DNA of 39,423 nt from Porphyromonadaceae bacterium (GCA_007280905.1 QYQM01000100.1:1-39423); one strand, 5' to 3'. Positions 20,168-30,566 are shown, counted from the stretch's first letter. Program-made: numbers and translations. Notes: generated by a model not told the origin, from the letters alone.

Positions 20168-21907
20168 TTATCTAAAAAATGAAATGGTATAGCTATTGGC
20201 GTTAGCCAACTGATCAGCCACACGAATTACCATCTTGTGTTGAATCCCGGTTTTTATCCGGTGCGTATCAAACGGATACTCCAGTGAAGAATTTTTGGAA
20301 TCATACTCCAGCAAAATCCATTTGCCATCGATTTCACCGCGATAACTCTGAATGCCAGAGAAATCGTCCTTTACGGTAAAACTGATGTTATTCAGTGATT
20401 TAAGCTCAGCAACCGATGAAAAGTTCATCGGTGTAATGATAGGTTTTATAGTATCAACCATGATGCAGAAGGATCCAAAGTTTCTTGTCCTGGTAACCAA
20501 TCGGTTGCCTTCCCAGGTACCGCCCAGGCAGTTATATTTGTTGTTTCCAAGGTATTGCGCTATTGTTGCCTTGGTCCTTAAGTTCTCAGGGAGGTTTTTC
20601 GCTTCGATGGCTAACCGGTAAAAAAGATGCAGCGGCACATCAGAATGGTGAACCTGGTGAAGAGGCGAATAACTCCCTGGCCTGGGATCAGATACTGTAT
20701 AGTCAAAATAAATATCATCATACAGAGCTCCTGGAGGCAGGATTACTTCAAGCCCATCAGTTTTAAAAGAATTGGATTCTGCAAAGTTGAAGTAAGCATT
20801 GTAAACAGGTAAAAAATCAGGGTCATGACGAAATTTAGCAGTATCCAGCCTGGCATTGCATACCGCAACCGATTGATTGCCGGCAGCATCTTCCACAACA
20901 ATCTTTATTTTAAATGTCTTCTTATCCTTCAATTCAATCCGGCCCCGATTCCTGGCAAACCGGTAAATGGTTCCTTGATTATTGGGATCGATAAACAACT
21001 TCAGAATGGCTTTCCGATTGGACATAAAGAACTTATAATCCATAAAACTATTCACATACCGCGTTTCGGCAAAAGAGATCTCATCCAGACATGATTCGAA
21101 AAACAGGTTATCATCAACGTAACCCTGAATTTTATAAACTCCGCAGTGATTATCTGATCCGTTCAGAAGATCATAGGTTTCAATACCTATTCCGGAGATT
21201 TCATCAAAAGGTATGGGGTCACTGACTGATGGGCGATAAGTACCGTTGGTCAAATATAGCTGTGCAGATATCGGCCTTACCCAGTCCCGGTGTTCTTTGA
21301 GTGAATACACGTATAGCTTTTCGATAACCGGTGGAATTTCATCCTTAACCCCAATCGATCTGACCAGTGGATTTATAGGGTTTTCTGCTTGTGTTTCACG
21401 CAGTTCAAAATGAAGGTGAGGCCCTTCAGAACTGCCCGAATTACCTGATAAGGCAACTATCTGCCCCTTTTTAATCACCAGTTGGGAAGGTTCCGGAAAA
21501 AGATCCACGGCAAAGGATTCTCTTCGGTACTGCTCGGCAATTACGTATTGATTAATGTTATCGTTAAACGAGAATAAATGGCCATAAAGAGAGGTGAATC
21601 CATTAGGATGCCTTATATACAGTGCTTTACCGTAACCACCGGCCTCAACTTTTATCCGGGAAACATATCCGTCTGAAACTGATCTGACCGGAATCCCTGT
21701 TGCGCCATTCGTTTTGATGTCAATTCCGGAATGAAAATGGTTTGCCCTGGGTTCCCCGAAGTTCCCGGCCAGAAAAAGCGGGATATCGACAGGCGAAGTA
21801 AGGGTATTCCGATCTGGTCCGACCAGCGCCTGCCCCCTCAATGGATCAAGAAATTGACAGAATATCAATAGGTTAAGTGCGAAAATAATATTCACCATTT
21901 TTTTCAT
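20168..21907 (-). CDS. M23-family (LytM) metallopeptidase, exported
   Basis: This 579-residue protein has a signal peptide (IIFALNLLIFCQFL) and an N-terminal M23 domain with zinc ligands His59 and Asp63 (HSGID) and His164/His166 (GPHLHFEL). The ligand set is complete, so it is probably an active cell-wall endopeptidase. The long C-terminal region (about 200-579) is beta-rich and may bind substrate or a partner. The open frame extends to 22315, but I place the start at ATG 21907 because the signal peptide begins there and the extension crosses the divergent coiled-coil gene. A TATCTTTG box lies just upstream. Confidence 0.9.
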   Translation of the reverse strand: MKKMVNIIFALNLLIFCQFLDPLRGQALVGPDRNTLTSPVDIPLFLAGNFGEPRANHFHSGIDIKTNGATGIPVRSVSDGYVSRIKVEAGGYGKALYIRHPNGFTSLYGHLFSFNDNINQYVIAEQYRRESFAVDLFPEPSQLVIKKGQIVALSGNSGSSEGPHLHFELRETQAENPINPLVRSIGVKDEIPPVIEKLYVYSLKEHRDWVRPISAQLYLTNGTYRPSVSDPIPFDEISGIGIETYDLLNGSDNHCGVYKIQGYVDDNLFFESCLDEISFAETRYVNSFMDYKFFMSNRKAILKLFIDPNNQGTIYRFARNRGRIELKDKKTFKIKIVVEDAAGNQSVAVCNARLDTAKFRHDPDFLPVYNAYFNFAESNSFKTDGLEVILPPGALYDDIYFDYTVSDPRPGSYSPLHQVHHSDVPLHLFYRLAIEAKNLPENLRTKATIAQYLGNNKYNCLGGTWEGNRLVTRTRNFGSFCIMVDTIKPIITPMNFSSVAELKSLNNISFTVKDDFSGIQSYRGEIDGKWILLEYDSKNSSLEYPFDTHRIKTGIQHKMVIRVADQLANANSYTISFFR

Positions 21908-21913
21908 GGGTTC

Positions 21914-21921
21914 CAAAGATA
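21914..21921 (-). promoter_or_regulatory. Probable -7 box of the M23 peptidase gene
   Basis: The minus strand reads TATCTTTG (TAnnTTTG) 6 nt before the chosen ATG. A TTG lies 23 nt upstream of it, slightly longer than the usual 19-21 nt spacing. Function would imply a leaderless message. Confidence 0.4.
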
Positions 21922-21950
21922 ACGGATCGGGTGGTAATTCTATCCAAATT

Positions 21951-21980
21951 TTGATTTGATTGATCTGTATGTTACCTTTG
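21951..21980 (+). promoter_or_regulatory. Bacteroidota-type promoter of the zapA operon
   Basis: TTG (21951-21953), a 19-nt spacer and TACCTTTG (21973-21980) match the full Bacteroidota housekeeping promoter. It lies 15 nt before the coiled-coil gene start, so the leader would be only about 8-9 nt. Confidence 0.75.
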
Positions 21981-21995
21981 TAATAAAAAGAGACC

Positions 21996-22289
21996 ATGAC
22001 ATTCGAGCAGGAGGAAATGATCCGCCAGCTTAGGTACAGGATCCGGTTACTGATGGCGCGATACCAGAGCCTGAAACACGAAAACGAAAGTCTGGTTGCC
22101 GAGAAAAATGAGTTATTAACTTTAGCAGAAAAACAAAAGAAAGACATAAACCATCTCGAACAGCAGTATACAACGGCTAAGCTGGCCAAATCGGTTCTGG
22201 TACCATCAGAAGACCGTGAAACAGCAAAAGCCCAGATTAACAGGATTGTGCGGGAAATTGACGAATGTATAGCTCTTTTAAATAAATAG
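21996..22289 (+). CDS. Small coiled-coil protein upstream of zapA
   Basis: This 97-residue cytoplasmic protein is almost entirely helical. Heptad-like hydrophobic spacing is seen across IRQLRYRIRLLMARYQSLK, ENESLVAEKNELLTLAEKQK and INHLEQQYTTAKLAK, followed by a short conserved-looking C-terminus (INRIVREIDECIALLNK). It lies directly before zapA and behind a good promoter. Position and structure suggest a division-associated coiled-coil partner, comparable in form to ZapB, but there is no sequence proof. Confidence 0.75.
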   Translation: MTFEQEEMIRQLRYRIRLLMARYQSLKHENESLVAEKNELLTLAEKQKKDINHLEQQYTTAKLAKSVLVPSEDRETAKAQINRIVREIDECIALLNK

Positions 22290-22297
22290 GAGGATAA

Positions 22298-22588
22298 GTG
22301 GATAGCGGGTTCCATATAAAATTACAGATTGCCGGACGATTCTATCCATTGATCATCGATCGTAAGGATGAAGAAAAAGTAAGAAAAGCAGCCAGGATTA
22401 TCAATGAGAAGGTTGGACAGTATCAGCAGCGTTATCGTGATAAGGATGGACAGGATTTTCTGTCCATGGCAGCTTTTCAGTTTGTTTTGAAACTGATTGA
22501 ATTAGAAGAAAAGTCAAACGATACTCCTTTGATTACAGCAATTGGGGAAATTACCGAAGAGCTGGAAGAGTTCATACAGAAAAACTAG
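22298..22588 (+). CDS. zapA: Cell division protein ZapA
   Basis: This 96-residue protein promotes FtsZ bundling at the division ring. The N-terminal beta region KLQIAGRFYPLIIDRKDEE, the VRKAARIINEKV helix and the C-terminal coiled coil fit ZapA. The start is GTG 22298; an AGGAGG at 22288-22293, which overlaps the upstream gene's stop, supports this start and is one of the few clear ribosome binding sites in the window. A probable 6S RNA and rny follow. Confidence 0.9.
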   Translation: MDSGFHIKLQIAGRFYPLIIDRKDEEKVRKAARIINEKVGQYQQRYRDKDGQDFLSMAAFQFVLKLIELEEKSNDTPLITAIGEITEELEEFIQKN

Positions 22589-22629
22589 GCGTTCTTTGAA
22601 TAAAAATATTGCCCGTATTAATCCTTAAT

Positions 22630-22790
22630 CCTTGTAAAACTCAACATTTTTCACATTGGAGCAAAGCTCATAACTTATTAGGACAGGCCTCGGTTATCCC
22701 GTTTACCCGGGAGAGTTTCTTAGGAAGCCAGTGGAAGCCCGAAGAAGTTGGCAGCTCCATCCCTGTTTAACTGGGGTTTTTGTTGTATTA
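22630..22790 (+). ncRNA. ssrS: Probable 6S RNA
   Basis: The 279-nt gap between zapA and rny has no convincing ORF but is structured. TGGAGC (22657-22662) pairs with GCTCCA (22754-22759) to close about 100 nt. Inside it a CCCG/CGGG hairpin (22697-22712) and GGC/GCC pairing (22686/22729) build a rod with unpaired internal stretches. A CCC...GGGG hairpin and T5 at about 22761-22781 could end the RNA. 6S RNA next to zapA is a known arrangement, and the Bacteroidales-1 RNA family was recognised as 6S. Ends are approximate, and a covariance-model search was not possible here. Confidence 0.55.
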
Positions 22791-22820
22791 AGGTATTAGT
22801 ACGGGTTTTTTTTGAGTTGC

Positions 22821-22834
22821 TGGGATGTATCCCA
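22821..22834. other. Short dyad upstream of rny
   Basis: TGGGAT-GT-ATCCCA is a perfect 6-bp dyad with a 2-nt centre, 34 nt before the rny start and after the RNA gene. It is too tight for an RNA hairpin loop and is more like a protein-binding site. No regulator is suggested. Confidence 0.3.
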
Positions 22835-22867
22835 CTTTATATATAACAAATTAATAATGAATAAATT

Positions 22868-24406
22868 ATGTTTCTAACGGGTATAATTATTGGTATAGCT
22901 TCATTTCTCGTTGGCGGTACAATCGCATTCTTTGCCGGACGAAAATCTTTACAGACTAAGGCTTCTAATGTCCTGAAAGATGCAGAAACTGAAGCTGAAA
23001 TGATTAAGAAAGACAAGATTCTGCAAGCCAAGGAGAAATTTCTTCAGCTAAAAGCTGAACACGAACGGATCATCAATGAAAAGAACAGTAAAATCCTGAT
23101 GGCAGAAAATAAAATCAACCAGCGGGAAGCAGGTCTTTCACAGAAAATAGAAGAGAATCAGCGTAAGAATAAGGAAATTGAAGCCATTCGTACCAATCTG
23201 ACTCAGCAAATAGAACTACTGAACAAAAAGAACGAAGAACTCGACAAGTTCCATAAACTTGCCGTTGAAAAGCTTGAAACCATCTCTGGATTATCTGCCG
23301 AAGAGGCAAAAATGCACATGATGGAATCCCTTAAGGCAGATGCCAGGTCTGAAGCCATGGGCTACGTTTCTGAAGTTATCGAAGAAGCAAAAATGACTGC
23401 TTCAAAAGAAGCCCGGAAAATAGTGATCAATACCATTCAGCGTGTAGCCACCGAGGAAGCAATTGAGAATTCTGTCACCATTTTCAATATCGATAATGAT
23501 GATATAAAAGGACGGATTATCGGTCGTGAAGGCCGGAATATCCGCGCTCTCGAGGCAGCAACCGGTGTGGAGATAATTGTGGATGATACCCCGGAAGCTA
23601 TTATCCTCTCGGCTTTTGACCCCGTTCGTCGCGAGATTGCCAGGCTATCGCTTCACCAATTGGTGACCGACGGCCGGATTCATCCCGCCCGTATCGAAGA
23701 AGTGGTTAAAAAAGTGGAGAAACAGGTAGAAGAGGAAGTAATCGAAGCCGGCAAGAGAACGTGTATTGATCTTGGTATTCATAATCTTCATCCCGAACTG
23801 ATCAGATTGGTCGGAAAAATGAAATACCGCTCTTCCTACGGACAGAATCTCCTTCAGCATTCGCGCGAAGTAGCTAACCTCTGTTCCATTATGGCAGCAG
23901 AGTTGGGACTTAATGCGAAATCAGCCAAACGGGCTGGTCTATTGCATGATATAGGAAAAGTTGCCGAGGAGGACCCTGAATTGCCGCATGCCTTGCTTGG
24001 AATGAAACTTGCCGAAAGGTTTAAAGAAAAACCGGACGTATGCAATGCCATCGGCTCCCATCATGAGGAAACCGAAATGACTACCTTATTGGCGCCAATC
24101 GTTCAGGTTTGTGATGCCATCTCAGGTGCACGCCCCGGCGCCCGCCGTGAAGCAGTCGAATCATATATTAAAAGACTCAAAGAGCTCGAAGATATGGCTT
24201 TAAGCTATCCAGGCGTCGTAAAAACCTACGCAATCCAGGCTGGCAGGGAACTCAGGGTTATCGTCGGAAGCGATAAGGTCAGCGATAAGGAAGCCGAAAC
24301 CCTCTCTTATGATATCGCTAAAAAAATACAGGATGAAATGACCTACCCCGGTCAGGTTAAGATCACGGTTATCAGGGAAACAAGGGCCATTAGTGTAGCC
24401 AGGTAA
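22868..24406 (+). CDS. rny: Ribonuclease Y
   Basis: This 512-residue membrane-anchored endoribonuclease starts mRNA decay. It has an N-terminal transmembrane segment ([20 protein letters not shown]), a long coiled coil (about 30-150), a KH domain with GREG at 219-222, and an HD domain with His360-Asp361 in GLLHDIGKV. All family modules are intact and length is typical. The stop shares one base with the start of the next gene (TAATG), so it is coupled to the kinase-like gene. Adjacency to a probable 6S RNA is a regular feature of related genomes. Confidence 0.96.
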   Translation: MFLTGIIIGIASFLVGGTIAFFAGRKSLQTKASNVLKDAETEAEMIKKDKILQAKEKFLQLKAEHERIINEKNSKILMAENKINQREAGLSQKIEENQRKNKEIEAIRTNLTQQIELLNKKNEELDKFHKLAVEKLETISGLSAEEAKMHMMESLKADARSEAMGYVSEVIEEAKMTASKEARKIVINTIQRVATEEAIENSVTIFNIDNDDIKGRIIGREGRNIRALEAATGVEIIVDDTPEAIILSAFDPVRREIARLSLHQLVTDGRIHPARIEEVVKKVEKQVEEEVIEAGKRTCIDLGIHNLHPELIRLVGKMKYRSSYGQNLLQHSREVANLCSIMAAELGLNAKSAKRAGLLHDIGKVAEEDPELPHALLGMKLAERFKEKPDVCNAIGSHHEETEMTTLLAPIVQVCDAISGARPGARREAVESYIKRLKELEDMALSYPGVVKTYAIQAGRELRVIVGSDKVSDKEAETLSYDIAKKIQDEMTYPGQVKITVIRETRAISVAR

Positions 24407-25470
24407 TGATCGCCATAAACGAACAAATCCGGGCAGAATTTGCCCTACTTTTTCAGGAATGGTCTGGGGATTTTCCCCAGACCATTTCTTCTTTGCCAGA
24501 ATCAGGATCCTATCGCTTGTATGCCAGAATATCAGGATCATCCAAACATGCCGTTGCGGTTTATTATACCGACCTGAAAGAGAACCTGGCTTTTATGGGA
24601 TTTGCAACTCATTTCAGGAAAGCCGGTATCCCGGTCCCAGAGATTTATTGCTGTTCCCCTGACTCCTTATGTTACCTCCAGGAAGATTTCGGTGATCATG
24701 ATCTGTTTGAAATTCTCCAGCATTCTGAAAGTTCACCATTCAGAGAACTGAAAATGAAATTATTGGGAAAGGTCATTGAATGGTTACCACGTATTCAGAT
24801 CGAGGGGCATAGGGGCATTGACTATGATCTTGCATATCCCCGGAAGGTCTTTGATAAACAATCCATGTTATGGGACCTTAATTACTTTAAATATAATTTT
24901 TTAAAGCTGATAAGGATACCCTTCGACGAACAAGCCCTTGAGGATGATTTTCATACCTTTACCTCTTTCCTCGCAGAAGCTCCTCAAAATGCATTCCTAT
25001 ATCGGGATTTTCAATCCCGAAACATCATGATCCGGAACAACCAGCCCTGCTTTATCGATTTCCAGGGTGGTCGTATGGGGTTTCCTGGTTATGACCTGGC
25101 TTCGCTGCTATTTGATGCAAAGGCCGGTTTGTCGCCCGATGAGCGTGCTTTCCTGTATTCTGCATACATAGCGCATATTGCGAAATATGATTCAGCCTGG
25201 CCGGCTTTGATGGATCGATATTATCCCGGTTTTGTATTGATACGGAAAATGCAGGCTCTCGGTGCTTTTGGATTTCGTGGGCTTATAGAAAAGAAAAAAG
25301 CATTCCTTCAGAGTATTCCACCAGCTATGATTAACCTCGAATGGGTTACATCGCATTTCAGAATGGAACCTGGAATTCCGGAATTATGGAGAGTACTGCG
25401 CGAACTTCCCCATCATAAAGGGATGCAACGAATTATTGATGATATATTTAAACACCCTGATGAAAAATGA
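24406..25470 (+). CDS. APH-fold phosphotransferase, AmgK-like sugar kinase candidate
   Basis: This 354-residue protein has the aminoglycoside-phosphotransferase fold. The catalytic loop reads YRDFQSRN with Asp201 and Asn206; the usual His of the HxD loop is Tyr199. The metal-binding Asp218 is in FIDFQGG. A conserved LQEDFGDHDLFE lies near residue 90. It overlaps the next gene, a nucleotidyltransferase, by ATGA. The pair kinase plus NTP-transferase matches AmgK-MurU, which recycle MurNAc to UDP-MurNAc in Pseudomonas and related routes. Substrate assignment is by analogy only. It is coupled to rny at its 5' end. Confidence 0.85.
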   Translation: MIAINEQIRAEFALLFQEWSGDFPQTISSLPESGSYRLYARISGSSKHAVAVYYTDLKENLAFMGFATHFRKAGIPVPEIYCCSPDSLCYLQEDFGDHDLFEILQHSESSPFRELKMKLLGKVIEWLPRIQIEGHRGIDYDLAYPRKVFDKQSMLWDLNYFKYNFLKLIRIPFDEQALEDDFHTFTSFLAEAPQNAFLYRDFQSRNIMIRNNQPCFIDFQGGRMGFPGYDLASLLFDAKAGLSPDERAFLYSAYIAHIAKYDSAWPALMDRYYPGFVLIRKMQALGAFGFRGLIEKKKAFLQSIPPAMINLEWVTSHFRMEPGIPELWRVLRELPHHKGMQRIIDDIFKHPDEK

Positions 25471-26225
25471 AAGCATTGATCTTGGCTGCCGGAGTGGGTA
25501 CCCGGCTGAAACCATTAACTGACAATACCCCTAAAGCTCTAATCAGGATAGGCCATTACAGCCTGCTGGAAATTGTGATCCGACGGATGGCCGGAGCTGG
25601 TATTAAAAGCATGGTTATTAATGTTCATCATTTTCCTGAACAGATCATCGATTTTCTTCGGTCAAATAACAACTTTGGTCTGGATATCAGCATTTCTGAT
25701 GAATCAGGTGAACGGCTCGACACAGGCGGAGCTATTAAAAAGGCCAGTCCAATTTTTCTGGGGGAGGAAACAGTCCTCGTTCATAATATTGATATACTGA
25801 GTAATCTCAATTTTCACAATCTGGCCTCATACCATGAGGGGAAAAATGCCCTGGTTACTTTAGCCGTAAAAGACAGGCCAACCTCGAGGAGTCTTCTTGT
25901 TGATGGATCAGGTAGATTGTGCGGCTGGGAATGCCCGGACAAGAATTTGAGCATTCTTACCAGGGATAATCGTAAGGGTCTGAAAACAACTGCATTTAGC
26001 GGGGTCTATGTTTTTTCCACCAAACTTTTGGATAAATTTCCGGAAGAAACGGTTTTTGGCTTCATTCCCTGGATTCTGGATCTTGCCTCCAGCGAGAAAA
26101 TTCTGACCTGGGACCAATCTCCAGCTTTCTGGTACGAAGCTGGCCGTCCTGATTCCATTGCTCTGGCCGCCCGTTCCCTTAGCTTCGATGTCGATGATCC
26201 TGCTTTTATCAGGGAAAATTCTTGA
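25467..26225 (+). CDS. Sugar-1-phosphate nucleotidyltransferase, MurU-like candidate
   Basis: This 252-residue protein is an NTP_transferase. The N-terminus (MKALILAAGVGTRLKPLTDN) has the GxGTRxxPLT nucleotide loop and Lys24 in TPKAL. ETVLVHNIDILSN supplies the metal-binding Asp strand. It would join a sugar 1-phosphate to a nucleotide. It is slightly longer than Pseudomonas MurU and follows an APH-like kinase with a 4-nt overlap, so it probably acts on the kinase product. It could also be a mannose-1-phosphate or glucose-1-phosphate enzyme; the context favours cell-wall sugar recycling. Confidence 0.87.
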   Translation: MKALILAAGVGTRLKPLTDNTPKALIRIGHYSLLEIVIRRMAGAGIKSMVINVHHFPEQIIDFLRSNNNFGLDISISDESGERLDTGGAIKKASPIFLGEETVLVHNIDILSNLNFHNLASYHEGKNALVTLAVKDRPTSRSLLVDGSGRLCGWECPDKNLSILTRDNRKGLKTTAFSGVYVFSTKLLDKFPEETVFGFIPWILDLASSEKILTWDQSPAFWYEAGRPDSIALAARSLSFDVDDPAFIRENS

Positions 26226-29200
26226 TGATTTTATATCTTGACGGATCATATTTCTGCCAATTGTCAAAATTCTTAGTCTACCGCGCATCAGCCGGATCAG
26301 GTAAAACATTTATGCTGGTCAGGAAATACCTGCAACAGGTATTCGAATCCCCCGGAGATTACCGCAAAATTCTGGCTGTTACTTTTACCAATAAGGCAGC
26401 GGACGAAATGAAGGGCAGAATCCTGACGGAACTGGATGTGCTCGACAAAACCCCTCAACTTTCCAAACATCTTGAATATCTAACAGATTACTTCAGGCAA
26501 ACTGATCATTGGGTTCAAAAAATTGCCGGGAGAATAAAATCACAAATGCTTCATGATTATACCCGAATATCTGTCGGTACGATCGATAGCTTTTTCCAGC
26601 AGGTTTTGAGATCATTTGCCCGTGAATCCGGATTGTCTTCAAACTTTCAGCTCGAACTGGATACGGACCTGGTTCTTGAAAAATTTTCACGATATATTTT
26701 TACCGAAGCCACCACCAACAACCAGGTCATGAGCTGGCTGGTTGAATGGGTGAATGAAAGAATGGAGAACAAGGAAACCTGGCATAAGCTCGAAACCGAC
26801 CTGGTCAGGCTTGGACAGGAACTTCTGAAAGAAGATATCCTTGCGTCTTTTGTTTCGGATGTTTCTTCTGTTCCAACACCTGATGAAATTTCACAATTAA
26901 GGAATTTTTGCCGGCGGTCCATCAGGGAGTTTAACGACTCCAAAGCAAAAATCGCCAGCGAAGCCTCAATAATTATCAATAACAGCACTTTTACGATTGA
27001 GGATTTTAGCCATGGTATGTCTGGCCCGGCAGGGTATCTTCTGAAATTGGCGGAGGCAAAGGAGGGACCAAAACCACGGGCTCTCGAGAGCCTGAATAAT
27101 CCCGGCAAATGGGTCAGCAAAAAGAGCCCGGCAGCTATTCGCAATGGTATTATCGACAACCTTTATCCGGATCTTAACCGGTTGATGGATAAGGCGATCC
27201 GGATTTATGATGAAAATTATTTCCTCTATAACTCATCAAGAGCAATCAATAGGAACCTATATGCACTCGGTTTTTCTTCTTTTTTGTTTGACTATTTCAG
27301 GGCTTATTTAAATGAGAATAACCAATTGCTATTAAGCCTAGCTCAACCGTTAGTTAATCAGATAATTGGCGATAATCCATCACCCTTTATCTATGAGAAA
27401 ACAGGAACCTGGTATAACCATTTTCTGATTGATGAGTTCCAGGATACTTCTGATCTGCAATGGAAAAATTTTAAACCGTTAATTGTGAATAGTCTGTCCG
27501 CTGATGGCCTGAGTATGATTGTCGGTGATATTAAACAGTCACTTTATCGTTGGAGAAACAGTAACTGGCGGCTCCTGCATCAAACGGCAGTGATTGACTT
27601 GCAGGCATTTCAAAGTGTTTTCTTGCCTCTTGATACAAATCAAAGAAGCCGGAAATCTATCATCGATTTCAACAACCGGATCTTTTCCAATCTACCTGCG
27701 ATAATTACTGTAAAGCTGGATTTGCCTTCCGCAACAGAGGATTCAATGGCCGGAATTCAACCCGATATCATCCGGCAGGTATTTTATCAATCGAGCCAGG
27801 AGAATGGGGGAAAAGCTGATCTTGAAGGAAGAGTGGAAGTCCGGTTCCTCGACAAAACTGATAAAGCAAACGATTGGAACGAAAAACTGCAACAGGATCT
27901 TCCACGAATAGTAGAGGATCTGCTTGTTAATAAGGGTTATAAACAAGAAGATATAACCTTCCTGGTGCGAAGAAATGTTGATGCTGATAAAATCATAAAG
28001 GTTTTATCACACTCCGGAAACAATTGGACATTTATTTCATCGGATGTTTTCAAGATTGGGAATTCGCCGGTTATTAAGATAATTCTGAATGCCATGCGAT
28101 TTATGGCAGATCCCGGGCAAACCCTATACCGTGACCTATTTCTTTGGGATGCTTTTTTGCGGTCACATTCCGGCGAAACACCGGTTCCCGGATTTCAATC
28201 AGCTGAACAGGATCATTTTCAACGTTTTATGGATTCCGTAATTAATGATGACCTGTTAACGATTACCGATGAACTGATCCTGTTCTACCGCCTCGATCAG
28301 AATGAAAATGACCTGGCATATATTTTCCAGTTCAGGGATCAGGTCAAAAGTTGTATGAACAAGGGCATCAGTCATCTTAATGGATTTCTGAACTGGTGGG
28401 ATACCAGTGGTCACAAACAGATGCTGGCTTCTGAAAGCCTTGGATCATCCATGCGCATCATGACCATTCATAAAGCAAAAGGATTGTCCAGCCCGGTGAT
28501 CATTATTCCTTATTGTAACTGGGAATTTAACCACAGCGCTGCTAGTGCTCCATGGCTTTGGGTGCCTACTGAAGGAACACCATTCAGCCAGGTTAGTCTG
28601 ATCCCGGTCCGTTATGATTCCTCCCTCGAGCAGTCCTTTTTCGCAAAAAGCTATGTGAGCGAAAAGATCGACACCTATCTGGATAACCTTAATCTTTTGT
28701 ACGTTGCATTTACACGAGCTATCGATGTGCTGATTGTCTTCTGTCCCTATGGCAACGGATTTAAAACCGTTGCGGATGCAATGTTCGCGGATTTGAAGGA
28801 GAATCTTGCGGATGGGGGCGTTTTCAAGCTGGGAAATCCGGATTTTAAAAATCCAAAAACAGCGAACCCGAACATTCAGGAGATCCATCTGAAAACGCCC
28901 ATGATTACCGGAAAGTTGAAATCCAGGATATTACATCGCGTCGATGATGAATTTGTTGGCACCCGGTTCGGTAAAAATGTCCATCATATCCTAGAAACCG
29001 TTCAATCGAAAGGAGATCTGGCCGCAAGCATCAGCCGATCCGTAATTGCCGGGTACTTTTCTCCGGAAGAAGCAGTGGCCGTGGAGGCAAGAATAACACA
29101 ATTATTCAATATTCCGGAAGTGGAAGATTGGTTCTCCGGAAATTGGGAAATACTGAATGAAGCCGGGATTCTGGTTCCCGGTTTTGGAGAAAGGCGGCCT

Positions 29201-29425
29201 GACCGGGTAATGATCCATGAGGGTAAAGTGGTGGTCATCGACTATAAAACCGGCGTTCGGGAACCTAAACATCAAATACAGGTTGAATCCTATATGAAAC
29301 TCCTGTTGGCCATGGGTTATCATGACGTTAAGGGATACTTATTATATATTGATTCAGAACTCCTGATTGAAGTCATATTCCAAGCAATCTCCTCTCAGCC
29401 TGGCCTGAAGGATCAAGCAGTTTGA
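26225..29425 (+). CDS. AddA-like UvrD-family helicase with RecB-type nuclease domain
   Basis: This protein of about 1066 residues should process DNA double-strand ends for recombination. Helicase motifs in order are Walker A SAGSGKT (Lys27), [51 protein letters not shown] and [15 protein letters not shown]-terminal PD-(D/E)XK nuclease has RPDRVMI, VIDYKTG (Asp1006, Lys1008) and QIQVESY. ATG 26225 overlaps the previous stop by one base; TTG 26261 ([16 protein letters not shown]) would start closer to the family norm. Its AddB-like partner lies 4 kb downstream on the same strand, beyond sucA/sucB. The last 53 nt overlap the 3' end of sucB on the other strand. Confidence 0.92.
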   Translation: MILYLDGSYFCQLSKFLVYRASAGSGKTFMLVRKYLQQVFESPGDYRKILAVTFTNKAADEMKGRILTELDVLDKTPQLSKHLEYLTDYFRQTDHWVQKIAGRIKSQMLHDYTRISVGTIDSFFQQVLRSFARESGLSSNFQLELDTDLVLEKFSRYIFTEATTNNQVMSWLVEWVNERMENKETWHKLETDLVRLGQELLKEDILASFVSDVSSVPTPDEISQLRNFCRRSIREFNDSKAKIASEASIIINNSTFTIEDFSHGMSGPAGYLLKLAEAKEGPKPRALESLNNPGKWVSKKSPAAIRNGIIDNLYPDLNRLMDKAIRIYDENYFLYNSSRAINRNLYALGFSSFLFDYFRAYLNENNQLLLSLAQPLVNQIIGDNPSPFIYEKTGTWYNHFLIDEFQDTSDLQWKNFKPLIVNSLSADGLSMIVGDIKQSLYRWRNSNWRLLHQTAVIDLQAFQSVFLPLDTNQRSRKSIIDFNNRIFSNLPAIITVKLDLPSATEDSMAGIQPDIIRQVFYQSSQENGGKADLEGRVEVRFLDKTDKANDWNEKLQQDLPRIVEDLLVNKGYKQEDITFLVRRNVDADKIIKVLSHSGNNWTFISSDVFKIGNSPVIKIILNAMRFMADPGQTLYRDLFLWDAFLRSHSGETPVPGFQSAEQDHFQRFMDSVINDDLLTITDELILFYRLDQNENDLAYIFQFRDQVKSCMNKGISHLNGFLNWWDTSGHKQMLASESLGSSMRIMTIHKAKGLSSPVIIIPYCNWEFNHSAASAPWLWVPTEGTPFSQVSLIPVRYDSSLEQSFFAKSYVSEKIDTYLDNLNLLYVAFTRAIDVLIVFCPYGNGFKTVADAMFADLKENLADGGVFKLGNPDFKNPKTANPNIQEIHLKTPMITGKLKSRILHRVDDEFVGTRFGKNVHHILETVQSKGDLAASISRSVIAGYFSPEEAVAVEARITQLFNIPEVEDWFSGNWEILNEAGILVPGFGERRPDRVMIHEGKVVVIDYKTGVREPKHQIQVESYMKLLLAMGYHDVKGYLLYIDSELLIEVIFQAISSQPGLKDQAV

Positions 29426-30566
29426 CAGGGGTTTCAATCAATTCCCGGATTGTTTTCAGAAAACCCACCGCATCTTTCCCGTCAATTAAACGATGATCAT
29501 ATGACAGTGCAACATACATCATTGGCCGTATAACTACCTGGCCATTAATTGCAACCGGCCGATCAACAATGTTATGCATGCCAAGAATGGCAGATTGTGG
29601 CGGATTTAAGATCGGAGTTGACAGAAGGGAGCCAAAGGTTCCTCCGTTTGTAATACTAAAGGTACCACCCTGTAATTCCTCGATGGATATCTTATTGTCT
29701 TTTGCTTTTGATGCCATAATGAAAATACCTTGTTCAATCTGAGCCAGGGTCATTGCCTGAGTGTTTCGTAACACAGGAACCATCAATCCTTTAGGAGTTT
29801 GTATAGCTATGCCTATGTCACAATAATTATATGAAACGATCTCATTTCCCTCAAGCTGGGCATTGACCTGGGGAAAGGCCATCAAGGCGCGACTCGCAGC
29901 CAGTGTGAAAAATGACATAAAACCCAGTTTCACGTGATACTTTTTTTCAAATACATTGTTATATCGACTCCTGAGATCGATAACTGCATACATGTCAATC
30001 TCATTAAAAGTGGTGAGCATGGCGGTTTCGTTTTTAACAGCAACCAGGCGTTCACTCAATTTTTCCCGCAGAAGGCTCATCCTTTTTCGTTCCTCATGGC
30101 GATCCGAAGGTGCCGGTTCCATGGCCAATTCCGGTTGAGGGAATTGCTCTGATTTTCCGGCATCAACTACCTTGATCACATCTTCCTTGGTTATCCTGCG
30201 ATGGCCGCTAATAATATCATCCACCGACAGATTATTAGCATTCATAATTTCACGGGCAACAGGAGTGATCCGCACGGCGGATTGAATTTTTGGCGTTTCC
30301 ACCGGTGCAGGCTTGCTCACTGGTTTTTCAGTTATGGCCGGGTCAATTCTTGCGATCACACTGCCAACGGCAACCCTGGTTCCGTTCGGAAAAAGTATCT
30401 CGATAGTTCCGCTTTCCGGGGCATTCGCTGTTAAACTTGCCTTTTCACTCTCTAGCGAAACTACTTCCTGATCCCTTTCAACATAGGATCCGGTTTCGAC
30501 CAGCCAACTACCAATTTCCACTTCCGAAATTGATTCGCCGGGTGAGGGGACTTTAATCTCTATCAT
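29373..30566 (-). CDS. sucB: Dihydrolipoyl succinyltransferase, E2 of 2-oxoglutarate dehydrogenase
   Basis: This 397-residue E2 transfers succinyl groups to CoA in the TCA cycle. It has one lipoyl domain with Lys42 in [11 protein letters not shown], a peripheral-subunit-binding domain (about 97-135, [19 protein letters not shown]) joined by Pro/Ala linkers, and a catalytic domain with His358 and Asp362 in [11 protein letters not shown]. It overlaps sucA by 4 nt (ATGA). The C-terminus ([15 protein letters not shown]) appears a few residues longer than E. coli SucB. It is encoded in the region shared with the convergent AddA-like gene. E3 (lpd) is not in the window. Confidence 0.95.
   Translation of the reverse strand: MIEIKVPSPGESISEVEIGSWLVETGSYVERDQEVVSLESEKASLTANAPESGTIEILFPNGTRVAVGSVIARIDPAITEKPVSKPAPVETPKIQSAVRITPVAREIMNANNLSVDDIISGHRRITKEDVIKVVDAGKSEQFPQPELAMEPAPSDRHEERKRMSLLREKLSERLVAVKNETAMLTTFNEIDMYAVIDLRSRYNNVFEKKYHVKLGFMSFFTLAASRALMAFPQVNAQLEGNEIVSYNYCDIGIAIQTPKGLMVPVLRNTQAMTLAQIEQGIFIMASKAKDNKISIEELQGGTFSITNGGTFGSLLSTPILNPPQSAILGMHNIVDRPVAINGQVVIRPMMYVALSYDHRLIDGKDAVGFLKTIRELIETPVKLLDPSGQAERRLLGI

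Noticed and set aside
21908-22315. N-terminal extension of the M23 peptidase frame
   Set aside because: It runs antisense through the coiled-coil gene and its promoter, and the signal peptide starts at the internal ATG 21907.
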